Shown: in pieces, positions 56,824 through 64,000 of the stretch
Layout: each line of letters begins with the position of its first letter
Numbering within the stretch: the stretch's first letter is position 1
Assembly: GCF_025340265.1 (NCBI RefSeq)
Contig: NZ_CP022707.1
Coordinates: forward strand, 1,612,501 to 1,676,500
DNA: 64,000 nt
From: Novosphingobium sp. 9
Lineage (GTDB): Bacteria > Pseudomonadota > Alphaproteobacteria > Sphingomonadales > Sphingomonadaceae
Reading direction: 5' to 3'
Made by a program: the position numbers and the translations under genes
The notes under the pieces: model-generated
Seen by the model: only the letters and a program-made list of their open reading frames with translations
Database searches by the model: none
What the model was told of the DNA's origin: nothing

Positions 56824-58833
56824 TCAGGCGTCAATCAGATCGCGGTCGAGATCGCCGGCGCGATTCTGGATGAAGTGGAAGCGGTGCTCCGGGTTACGGC
56901 CCATCAGCCGGTCGACCAGGTCCTTCACCGCCGCACGGTTCTCGTACTCAGGCGGCAGGGTGATGCGGATCAGCGAGCGGCTGGCGGGCGCCATCGTGGT
57001 CTCGCGCAGCTGGCCGGGGTTCATCTCGCCAAGGCCCTTGAAGCGGCCTACTTCCACCTTCTTGCCCTTGAAAACGGTCGCTTCCAGTTCGGCGCGGTGG
57101 GCATCGTCGCGGGCATAGGCGGATTTGGAGCCGTGCGTCAGGCGATAGAGCGGCGGCTGGGCGAGGTAGAGGTGCCCGCGCCGCACGATGTCCGGCATCT
57201 CCTGGAAGAAGAACGTCATCAAGAGCGTGGCGATATGCGCGCCGTCGACGTCGGCATCGGTCATGATGACGATGCGGTCGTAGCGCAGGTTGTCGGCGTT
57301 GCAGTCCTTGCGGGTGCCGCAGCCGAGCGCGAGGCCGAGGTCGGCGATTTCCGCATTGGCGCGGATCTTGTCCGCCGTGGCTGAGGCGACGTTGAGGATC
57401 TTGCCGCGGATCGGCAGGATCGCCTGCGTCTTGCGGTCGCGCGCCTGCTTGGCCGAACCGCCTGCCGAATCGCCCTCGACGATGAACAGCTCGGTCTCGC
57501 CGTCGCCTTCGCCCGAACAGTCGGTCAGCTTGCCGGGCAGGCGGACCTTCTTGGCGTTGGTGGCGGTCTTGCGCTTGATGTCGCGCTCCGCCTTGCGGCG
57601 CAGGCGCTCGTCCATGCGCTCCATCACCGCACCCAGCAGCGCCTTGCCGCGCTCCAGATTGTCGGTGAGGAAGTGGTCGAAGTGATCGCGCACGGCAGCC
57701 TCGACCATGCGCGCGGCCTCGGGCGAGGTGAGGCGGTCCTTGGTCTGGCTCTGGAACTGGGGATCGCGGATGAACACCGAAAGCATCACTTCGCTGCCGG
57801 TGATCATGTCGTCGGGCGTGATGTCCTTGGCCTTCTTGCCCTGACCCACAAGATCGGCGAAGGCGCGGATGCCCTTGGTCAGCGCGCCGCGCAGGCCCTG
57901 TTCATGGGTGCCGCCGTCGGGCGTGGGGATGGTGTTGCAGTACCACGAGAACGAGCCGTCGGAGTAGAGCGGCCAGGCGATCGCCCATTCGACGCGGCCC
58001 TGCTCGGAACCGTCCTCGCCCTTGGGAAAGTCCTGACGACCGGAGAAGAACTGCGTGGTCACGCATTCGCGCTTGCCGATCTGCTCGGCAAGGTGATCGG
58101 CCAGACCGCCGGGAAACTGGAACGTCGCTTCGGTAGGCACGTCCTCGCCGGCCAGCGAGGGCGCGCACTTCCAGCGGATCTCGACGCCTGCGAACAGGTA
58201 GGCCTTGGAGCGCACCAGCTTGAACAGGCGTGAGGGCTTGAATTTCTGGTCGCCGAAGATCTCGGTGTCGGGCGTGAAGGTGACGGCGGTGCCGCGCCGG
58301 TTGGGCGCCGCGCCGACCTTCTGGATCGGGCCGAGCGTGACCCCGCGCGAGAACTCCTGCGCGTAGAGTTCCTTGTTGCGCGCCACTTCCACGCGGGTCT
58401 TCACCGACAGGGCATTGACTACCGAGATGCCGACGCCGTGCAGGCCGCCCGAGGTGGCGTAGGCTTTCCCTGAGAACTTGCCGCCCGAGTGCAGGGTGGA
58501 GAGGATGACCTCCAGTGCCGACTTGCCGGGATATTTCGGATGCTCGTCCACCGGGATGCCGCGCCCGTTGTCGGTGATGGTCACGCGGCCCGCCGTGCCC
58601 GGTTCTTCCTCCAGCGTCACCTCGATGCGGTTGGCGTGCCCGGCGACGGCCTCGTCCATCGCGTTGTCGAGCACTTCGGCGACGAGGTGATGCAGCGCGC
58701 GCTCGTCGGTGCCGCCGATATACATGCCGGGGCGGCGGCGGACGGGCTCAAGCCCCTCCAGCACCTCGATCGCGGAACCGTCATAGGTTTCGCCGGCTGC
58801 GGTCGGAAGCTGCTCGAAGAGGTCGTCGGACAT
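56824..58833 (-). CDS. parE: DNA topoisomerase IV subunit B
   Basis: ParE supplies the ATPase half of topoisomerase IV, which unlinks sister chromosomes. The 669-aa protein has a GHKL ATPase domain (EVLDNAMDEAVAG, ITDNGRGIP, ATSGGLHGVGISVVNALS), a transducer, and a TOPRIM domain with ELFIVEGDSAGGSAKQARDR followed by QAILPIRGKILN and the metal Asp pair in MTDADVDGAHI. TOPRIM spacing and the start MSDDLFEQLP favour ParE over GyrB. Confidence 0.94.
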   Translation of the reverse strand: MSDDLFEQLPTAAGETYDGSAIEVLEGLEPVRRRPGMYIGGTDERALHHLVAEVLDNAMDEAVAGHANRIEVTLEEEPGTAGRVTITDNGRGIPVDEHPKYPGKSALEVILSTLHSGGKFSGKAYATSGGLHGVGISVVNALSVKTRVEVARNKELYAQEFSRGVTLGPIQKVGAAPNRRGTAVTFTPDTEIFGDQKFKPSRLFKLVRSKAYLFAGVEIRWKCAPSLAGEDVPTEATFQFPGGLADHLAEQIGKRECVTTQFFSGRQDFPKGEDGSEQGRVEWAIAWPLYSDGSFSWYCNTIPTPDGGTHEQGLRGALTKGIRAFADLVGQGKKAKDITPDDMITGSEVMLSVFIRDPQFQSQTKDRLTSPEAARMVEAAVRDHFDHFLTDNLERGKALLGAVMERMDERLRRKAERDIKRKTATNAKKVRLPGKLTDCSGEGDGETELFIVEGDSAGGSAKQARDRKTQAILPIRGKILNVASATADKIRANAEIADLGLALGCGTRKDCNADNLRYDRIVIMTDADVDGAHIATLLMTFFFQEMPDIVRRGHLYLAQPPLYRLTHGSKSAYARDDAHRAELEATVFKGKKVEVGRFKGLGEMNPGQLRETTMAPASRSLIRITLPPEYENRAAVKDLVDRLMGRNPEHRFHFIQNRAGDLDRDLIDA

Positions 58834-58894
58834 GGCCGCGACTATAAGCAGTGCGTGAAACCGCGATCAAGCGCGGCTTCACGCTTATCCTACC

Positions 58895-60076
58895 TTACTT
58901 CGCGAAGCTGGTCGGCGCCGGGCTGATGACCGTGGCACCGCCGGGGCGGATTTCGCGCACTTCGAGCGCGCGTTCGATCACGCCGTCGCGTCCGAAGCGG
59001 AACGCGCCGTCGAGGCCGAGGAAGCCGTCCGGGTTGATCAGGCTGGAGACCGGGAAGGGGCGCCCCGCCTGCCAGTCCCGCGCGGCGCGCAGGGTCAGCA
59101 GCACGCCGTCGTAGCCCAGCGTTGCGATGCGATAGGGCGTCTTGCCGTAGCGCGTGCGATAGCTGGCGGCGAAGCGCGGGAAGCGCGCGTCGGACACGCT
59201 GGCGAACCATGCACCGCTGAGCGCCGGGTTGGCGGTGATCGCCTTGTCGCCGCTCCACAGCTCGGTGCCGAGCAGGCGTGGCGATCCGGCGGGCATGCCC
59301 CTGCTCTTGAGCGCGGTCGCTGCGCTGGACGAGAGCGAACCGCCGTCCGCGATCAGCACCGCCTGATAGCCGCCTTGTGCGCGCAGGCGTTGCGCCGCTG
59401 CCGTGATCGACGCGGCAGAGCGGTCATAGGTCTGCATGTTCAGCACCTTGCTGCCCTTGGCGCGCGCGGTCTGGAGCAGTGCGGCGGAGGCACGGTCGCC
59501 ATATTCGCCGCGCGGAACGAGTGCGGAGAACACGTTGACGCCCTGGCTCTGGGCATAGGAAATCGTGCGCGCCATCGAGGCGCCGGGCAGGTTGCCCATC
59601 ACGAAGACGTCCTTGGCTGCGATCGTCTCGTCGTTCGAGAACGTCACCAGCGGGACATGCGCGGGCCGCGCGACGGCGATCACGGCGGATACGTCGTCCG
59701 ACAGCAGCGGGCCGAGAATCAGGCCGTTGCCGTCGGCCAGCGCGTGCTGCGCGGCGGCGGTGGCACCGGTCGCGGTGTCATAAGTGGTGACGCGCAGGTC
59801 CTTGGCGCCGGTATCGAGCAGCGCCATCGTCGCCGCATTGGCGATCGACTGTCCGGCCGCGCCATTCGGCCCGGTGGTCGGCACCAGCAAAGCGACGCGG
59901 TGCTGCCCGCCGTCCATCGGCAGCGTGCTCGAACTGGGCGCCTTGGTGGGCGGCGGTGGCGGGGGCGTGTAACGCGGCCCCTTGGGAATGACCGAACAGG
60001 CGGCCAGAGTCATCAGTGCGCCGGCGGCCAGAAGGGTCCGTCGGTTGAGGGTGCCGTTCAATCGGCTGTGGAACAT
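58895..60076 (-). CDS. LpoA/YraM-like penicillin-binding protein activator lipoprotein
   Basis: A 393-aa outer-membrane lipoprotein with lipobox LAAC (Cys about residue 27), a Pro-rich linker (PPPPPP) and a periplasmic-binding type 1 domain (VALLVPTTGPNGAAGQSIANAA, LLGTELWSGD). It should stimulate class A PBPs from the outer membrane. The neighbours rsmI and yraN repeat the gene set known for lpoA (yraM) in enterobacteria, supporting the call. Unlike E. coli LpoA it lacks the N-terminal TPR domain. Start chosen at ATG 60076. Confidence 0.87.
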   Translation of the reverse strand: MFHSRLNGTLNRRTLLAAGALMTLAACSVIPKGPRYTPPPPPPTKAPSSSTLPMDGGQHRVALLVPTTGPNGAAGQSIANAATMALLDTGAKDLRVTTYDTATGATAAAQHALADGNGLILGPLLSDDVSAVIAVARPAHVPLVTFSNDETIAAKDVFVMGNLPGASMARTISYAQSQGVNVFSALVPRGEYGDRASAALLQTARAKGSKVLNMQTYDRSAASITAAAQRLRAQGGYQAVLIADGGSLSSSAATALKSRGMPAGSPRLLGTELWSGDKAITANPALSGAWFASVSDARFPRFAASYRTRYGKTPYRIATLGYDGVLLTLRAARDWQAGRPFPVSSLINPDGFLGLDGAFRFGRDGVIERALEVREIRPGGATVISPAPTSFAK

Positions 60077-60103
60077 CGCTTGCCGCTCCCGCGTGGCCTC
60101 GCC

Positions 60104-60942
60104 ATGAATGGCGACATGGAACATTCTCTTTTGCCGGGCCTCTATATCGTGGCCACTCCGATTGGCAACCTGGGCGACATTACCCTGCGCGCGGTGGAGG
60201 TGCTGCGAGGCGTCTCTGCGGTGGCCTGCGAGGACACGCGCGTCACCGGTAAGTTATTGCATCACCTGGAAATCAAGCAGAAGCTGATTCGCTATGACGA
60301 CCATGCGGGCGAGGGCGACCGCGAACGCCTGCTGGCCCTGATGCAGAGCGAACCCGTCGCGCTGGTGAGCGATGCGGGCACGCCGCTGATCTCCGATCCC
60401 GGCTATCGGCTGGTGCGTGACGCCAGGGCGCGCGGATTGCCGTCACCAGCCTGCCGGGCGCCAATGCGGCGGTGATGGCGATGACGCTCTCGGGGCTGCC
60501 CAACGACCGCTTCCTGTTCGCAGGCTTCCTGCCCAACAAGGCCAAGGCGCGCGAGGACGTGCTGCGCGAACTCGCCAAGGTGCCCGCAACGCTGGTGTTC
60601 TACGAAACGTCCCCGCGTCTGGAGGCTGCGCTCACCGCGATTGCAGAAGTCCTGCCGGGGCGCGAGGTGGCGGTGGCGCGCGAACTCACCAAGAAGTTCG
60701 AGGAATGCCGCACCGCGCTGCCCGCAGAGTTGATCGCACATTACGCGCAGCATCCCCCGAAGGGTGAGATCGCGCTGGTGATCGCGCCACCGGGCGACGA
60801 GCCACTGGGCGAGATCGACGTCGATGCGCTGCTGCTGACCGAGCTGCAATTCGCCAAGGCCTCGCAGGCCGCCGCTGCCGTTGCCAAGGCGACCGGGCTC
60901 GACCGCAAGACGCTCTATGCACGCGCGCTCGAACTGAAATGA
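60104..60942 (+). CDS. rsmI: 16S rRNA (cytidine(1402)-2'-O)-methyltransferase, with an apparent frameshift
   Basis: RsmI 2'-O-methylates C1402 in the decoding centre. Motifs are LYIVATPIGNLGDITLRAVE, ACEDTRVTGKLLHHL, VALVSDAGTPLISDPGYRLV and, in a second frame, LPGANAAVMAMTLSGLPNDRF and ETSPRLEAAL. The frame breaks at GG 60434-60435; one added base joins RDARARG to IAVTSLPG and gives 279 codons plus stop. The start is ATG 60104 or 60116. The stop overlaps the yraN start (ATGA). Confidence 0.92.
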
Positions 60943-61301
60943 CCGAAAGGCGCATCCGGGCAGAGCGGCAGGGCCGTCGCGGCGAGAGCATCGCGGCGTG
61001 GTATCTGCGGCTCACCGGATGGCGCGTGCTCGCGCGCCGGGTGAAGACCCCGCGCGGCGAAATCGATCTGGTGGTGCGGCGCGGCACGGTGGTCGCGGCG
61101 GTCGAGGTGAAGTGGCGCGCCCGCGCCGAATCGCTCGACACCGTGATCGACGCGTGGCGCCTACGCCGGGTGGCCGCCGCCGCCGAAGCGGCGCTGCCGC
61201 GCCACGCCCGCCCCGGCGACAGCCAGCGCATCGACGTAGTGCTGGTCTCCCCCGGCACATGGCCGCGCCGGATCGTCAATGTGTGGCAGCCGGGGGTTTA
61301 G
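60939..61301 (+). CDS. yraN: YraN-family (UPF0102) endonuclease-fold protein
   Basis: A 120-aa protein with the restriction-endonuclease-like fold of the YraN family: GRRGESIAAWYLRLTGWRVLARRVKTPRGEIDLVVR and VAAVEVKWR, whose Glu-Asp-ExK pattern would bind metal. The cellular role is not firmly known. It is coupled to rsmI and close to the LpoA-like gene, a conserved neighbourhood. Confidence 0.93.
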   Translation: MTERRIRAERQGRRGESIAAWYLRLTGWRVLARRVKTPRGEIDLVVRRGTVVAAVEVKWRARAESLDTVIDAWRLRRVAAAAEAALPRHARPGDSQRIDVVLVSPGTWPRRIVNVWQPGV

Positions 61302-61349
61302 ATGGGGTGTGTGGTGTTTTGGGTTGCGCCGCCCGAGCGGACTATTCTT

Positions 61350-61643
61350 CTCTCCTCTTCAGGGGAGAGATACGAAGGCTTGGCAGCTTGCTGCCTAGCC
61401 GTAGTTGAGAGGGGTTTAGGTCACGCATTCCCCTCTCCCAACCCTCTCCCCTGAAGGGGAGAGGGCTATGACAAACAACCGTTGTGGTTGGCCCACCCCC
61501 TTCCGGCTAGGTCACTGCGTTCCCAAGCCTTCCGGCCCTCCCGAGGGGGAGGGCAATACTGCTTTCCACTCCCGCCCGCGGGAGGGGAGCGAGACCTGGA
61601 GAGCGTAGCGAGCCTGGTCGCAGCGGGGTGGGCCGGTGCGACC
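61350..61643. repeat. Palindrome-rich gap with REP-like units between yraN and gshB
   Basis: The 540-base gap 61302-61841 has no gene I can support. It holds six dyads: 61350-61369 (CTCTCCTC/GGGGAGAG), 61377-61400 (11-bp stem, one mismatch), 61442-61465 (10-base arms CCCTCTCCCC/GGGGAGAGGG, loop TGAA), 61535-61554 (GCCCTCCC/GGGAGGGC), 61569-61584 (CTCCCG/CGGGAG) and 61616-61643 (GGTCGCA/TGCGACC). The third matches the units in glyS. From about 61650 to the gshB start the sequence is less GC-rich and presumably holds the gshB promoter. Confidence 0.8.
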
Positions 61644-61841
61644 GAAACTAACCTCCCAAGTCCGACACAATCGCCATCTTGCGTTATTCAGCGCCCAACA
61701 CCCACGACTTGCGTTTTCGGATACCGTGGATCGAACGATTGCGCGTCTCGCCGTGTCGAATAGTGGTCGCAACCGCACACAATTCCGACTAAGCCGCACG
61801 AGAATCTGCAAAGCTAATCCCTGCCCGGAACGGACTTTTTC

Positions 61842-62828
61842 ATGACCCTTCGCATCGCCGTCCAGATGGACCCGCTCGAGACCGTGAACATCGCCGGGGA
61901 TTCGTCCTTTGCGCTGATGCTCTCGGCGCAGGCGCGCGGGCATCAGCTGTTCCACTATGACGTCAAGACGCTGGCCTATGACGCCGCGTTCGGCGCCAAT
62001 GGGCGGCTGACCTGCTGGGGTGCGCCGGTGACGGTGCAGCGCGTGGCGGGCGCCCACTTCACGCGCGGCGACTATCGCCTGATCGATCTGGTCGCCGATA
62101 TCGACGTGGTGCTGATGCGGCAGGACCCGCCGTTCGACCTTGGCTACATCACCGCCACGCACCTGCTGGAGCGGCTCGAAGGCCGCACGCTGGTGGTCAA
62201 CGATCCCGCCTCGGTGCGCAATGCGCCCGAGAAGGTGATGGTGCTCGACTATGCGCGCTTCATGCCGCCCACGTTCGTCGCGCGCCGGATCGAGGATGTG
62301 CGCGAATTCCAGCAGCGCAACGTCAATGCGGGCTTCGGCGGCGATCTGGTGATCAAGCCGCTCCACGGCAACGGCGGCAAGGCAGTGTTCCGCGTGCCGG
62401 CCGACGGCAGCAATCTGGGCGCGCTGATCGAGATGTTCCAGAACGCCTGGATCGAGCCGTTCATGGTCCAGCCCTTCCTTCCGGGCGTGGCCGAGGGCGA
62501 CAAGCGCATCGTGCTGGTCGATGGCGAGTTCGCAGGCGCGATCAACCGCAAGCCGGGCGAGGGCGAGTTCCGCTCGAACCTTGCCGTCGGCGGGTCGGCG
62601 GAAGCGGCGACACTCACTTCGACCGAAGAAGAGATCTGCGCGGCGATGGGGCCGGAACTCAAGGCGCGGGGGCTGGTTTTCGTGGGTATCGACGTGATCG
62701 GCGGAAAATGGCTCACCGAAATCAACGTGACATCGCCTACGGGCATCGTGGCTATCGACCGGTTCAACGGAACCGACACGGCTGCGCGCATCTGGGATGC
62801 TATCGAGGTCCGGCACGCAGCGATGTAA
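61842..62828 (+). CDS. gshB: Glutathione synthetase
   Basis: GshB adds glycine to gamma-glutamylcysteine. The 328-aa ATP-grasp protein has VAVQMDPLETVNI-type start (RIAVQMDPLETVNIAGD), VVNDPASVRNAPEKV, FGGDLVIKPLHGNGGKAVFRV and the metal-binding end WLTEINVTSPTGI. It is the normal length. It stands alone, 540 bases after yraN, behind the palindrome-rich region. Confidence 0.96.
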   Translation: MTLRIAVQMDPLETVNIAGDSSFALMLSAQARGHQLFHYDVKTLAYDAAFGANGRLTCWGAPVTVQRVAGAHFTRGDYRLIDLVADIDVVLMRQDPPFDLGYITATHLLERLEGRTLVVNDPASVRNAPEKVMVLDYARFMPPTFVARRIEDVREFQQRNVNAGFGGDLVIKPLHGNGGKAVFRVPADGSNLGALIEMFQNAWIEPFMVQPFLPGVAEGDKRIVLVDGEFAGAINRKPGEGEFRSNLAVGGSAEAATLTSTEEEICAAMGPELKARGLVFVGIDVIGGKWLTEINVTSPTGIVAIDRFNGTDTAARIWDAIEVRHAAM

Positions 62829-62856
62829 GGGCTGCGTGCCCGCAGGAGGGTGTTGA

Positions 62857-63480
62857 GTGAACGACTGGGTGGTGCATTTCGTTCAGGCCGGAGGGTACTG
62901 GGGCATCGCCTTTCTGATGATGCTCGAGAACCTGTTTCCGCCGATCCCCTCCGAGCTGATCATGGGCATTGGCGGGCTGGCGCTGGCGCGCGGGACGATG
63001 AGCTTCACGCCGCTGCTGTTCGCAGGCACCGTGGGCGCCACCGCCGGAAACTACATCCTGTTCCTGATCGCCGACCGCCTCGGCTTCGAGCGCCTGAAAC
63101 CCCTGATCGTGCGCTGGGAGCGCTGGGTGACGCTGGAGTGGGAGGATATCGAGAAGGCCGGCCACTTCATGCGCGCGCATGGCCAGTGGGTGGTCTTCAT
63201 CATGCGCTTCATGCCCATGTTCCGCACCACGATCTCGCTTCCGGCGGGGCTGGCGCACATGAGCCACTGGAAGTTCATCGTTTATACCTTCCTCGGCGCG
63301 GGCATCTGGAACACGCTGCTGATTCTGGGCGGGCAGTGGCTGGGACACAGCTTCGCACAGGCCGACAAGTGGATCACCTGGGGCGCGATCGCGGGCGGCG
63401 TCGCAGGTGTGGTGTGGTATCTGTGGCGCGTGCTGCGCTGGCGTCCGCGCCGGGCGCGCGTGGCGCGCGAGCCGGGATAA
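62857..63480 (+). CDS. DedA-family inner-membrane protein
   Basis: A 207-aa DedA protein. GTG start with AGGAGG 10 bases upstream. The motif ENLFPPIPSELIMGIGG and the arginine motif RFMPMFRTTISLPAGLAHM, needed for flippase-like function in this superfamily, are both present, with about five helices. DedA proteins support membrane potential and undecaprenyl-phosphate or phospholipid flipping. The gene follows gshB by 28 bases. Confidence 0.93.
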   Translation: MNDWVVHFVQAGGYWGIAFLMMLENLFPPIPSELIMGIGGLALARGTMSFTPLLFAGTVGATAGNYILFLIADRLGFERLKPLIVRWERWVTLEWEDIEKAGHFMRAHGQWVVFIMRFMPMFRTTISLPAGLAHMSHWKFIVYTFLGAGIWNTLLILGGQWLGHSFAQADKWITWGAIAGGVAGVVWYLWRVLRWRPRRARVAREPG

Positions 63481-63486
63481 CCGCCT

Positions 63487-64000
63487 TTACGAGTTACCCT
63501 CACGTGGATGCGCGTTGCGGTAAACGTCGAGCAGTGTGGCCGCGTCCACTTTCGTATAGATCTGCGTCGAGCCGAGGCTGGCGTGGCCCAGCAGGTCCTG
63601 CAACGAGCGCAAGTCCGCGCCCGCGCCCAGCAGATGCGTGGCGAAGCTGTGGCGCAGCGCATGCGGCGTCGCGCTGGCGGGCAGGCCGAGCACGCCCCGC
63701 GCCCGTGCCATCGCGCGCTGTACCATCCCCTGCGCCAGAGCGCCGCCGCGTGCGCCGCGAAACAGCGGGGCGTCGCGGTCCAGCGGCCAAGGGCATCTGG
63801 CGCGGTATTCCTCCACCCCGGCGCGCACGATCGGCAGGATCGGCACCATGCGCTGCTTGCCGCCCTTGCCGGTCACGACGAGCGTCTCGCCCAGCGGCGC
63901 GTCGCCGCCTTTGAGGGAAAGCGCCTCGGCGATGCGCAGGCCCGCGCCGTAGAGCAGCAGCAGCACCGCGCGATCCCGTGCGCCGATCCACGGAGCGCTC
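63487..64000 (-). CDS. xerC: Tyrosine recombinase XerC-type, 5' part outside the window
   Basis: The C-terminal catalytic domain of a tyrosine recombinase. The residues are in order: Arg in GAGLRIAEAL, Lys in GKGGKQR, HALRHSFAT, LLGHAS and the nucleophile Tyr in STQIYTKVD. At least 171 residues are seen and the N-terminal SAM-like domain is beyond the edge. The sequence looks like chromosomal XerC, which resolves chromosome dimers at dif, rather than a phage integrase. It is convergent with the DedA gene, 6 bases apart. Confidence 0.88.
   Translation of the reverse strand, partial: SAPWIGARDRAVLLLLYGAGLRIAEALSLKGGDAPLGETLVVTGKGGKQRMVPILPIVRAGVEEYRARCPWPLDRDAPLFRGARGGALAQGMVQRAMARARGVLGLPASATPHALRHSFATHLLGAGADLRSLQDLLGHASLGSTQIYTKVDAATLLDVYRNAHPREGNS

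Noticed and set aside
63487..64000. Phage or island integrase
   Set aside because: The sequence and housekeeping neighbours (gshB, DedA) fit chromosomal XerC; no attachment-site repeats or phage genes are seen, and the tRNA genes lie far away.

Overview
The window reads as a chromosomal segment of a GC-rich alphaproteobacterium, most likely a member of the Sphingomonadales (Novosphingobium/Sphingobium type). The basis is the high GC content, protein-level similarity as I recognise it (HTH-RibB-RibA-like fusion, NodT-type efflux lipoprotein, PEP-CTERM protein, heterotetrameric GlyQS, pyruvate phosphate dikinase, TamAB) and gene order; no database search was possible. Almost everything is housekeeping or envelope biology. 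I see no prophage, IS element, CRISPR array or integrated island.

Layout. 0.2-8.3 kb (minus strand): a five-gene operon in which an OmpR-type regulator and its histidine kinase lead an RND permease, adaptor and outer-membrane lipoprotein. 8.4-11.3 kb: riboflavin genes ribH and an HTH-RibB-degenerate RibA fusion, then a YihY/BrkB membrane protein. 11.4-18.7 kb (plus): tamA-tamB-small lipoprotein, then a PilZ protein. 18.8-19.0 kb: two identical tRNA-Lys(CTT) genes. 19.1-25.0 kb (minus): the cell-shape operon mreB-mreC-mreD-mrdA-rodA. 25.3-31.9 kb: mutL, a small lipoprotein, a nucleotide pyrophosphatase-like enzyme, ychF and a TPR lipoprotein. 32.0-36.1 kb (minus): a PEP-CTERM repeat protein, pth, rplY and two overlapping TraB/GumN paralogues. 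36.3-42.3 kb (plus): glyQ-glyS-ppdK. 42.3-50.9 kb: methyltransferase, comF, a TetR/SDR divergent pair, a small secreted protein with a strongly structured leader, hisI, dienelactone hydrolase, cysK, an MFS exporter and a second PilZ protein. 51.0-58.8 kb: tyrS, a DOMON-like protein, a NamZ-type (DUF1343) protein, DUF817, a GFA protein, a class-A-type serine hydrolase and parE. 58.9-64 kb: an LpoA-like lipoprotein divergent from rsmI-yraN, a palindrome-rich gap, gshB, a DedA protein and the C-terminal part of a XerC-type recombinase that runs off the window.

Envelope assembly is the main theme: shape (MreBCD-PBP2-RodA), outer-membrane assembly (TamAB), PBP activation (LpoA-like), muropeptide recycling (NamZ-like) and efflux.

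An important caveat is that nine single-base losses, nearly all in or beside G/C runs, break six genes that should be intact, several of them normally essential (mrdA, glyS, ribB fusion, tamB, rsmI, a methyltransferase). Restoring one base at each site gives a reading frame with a length divisible by three. An MFS gene has a similar N-terminal problem. I treat these as probable sequencing or assembly indels and give each gene its full corrected span. The most interesting biology is the HTH-RibB-degenerate-RibA fusion with inverted repeats at its start, paired palindromic (REP-like) elements inside glyS, a compositionally foreign patch in glyS, and a multi-hairpin candidate RNA at about 46.03-46.32 kb.
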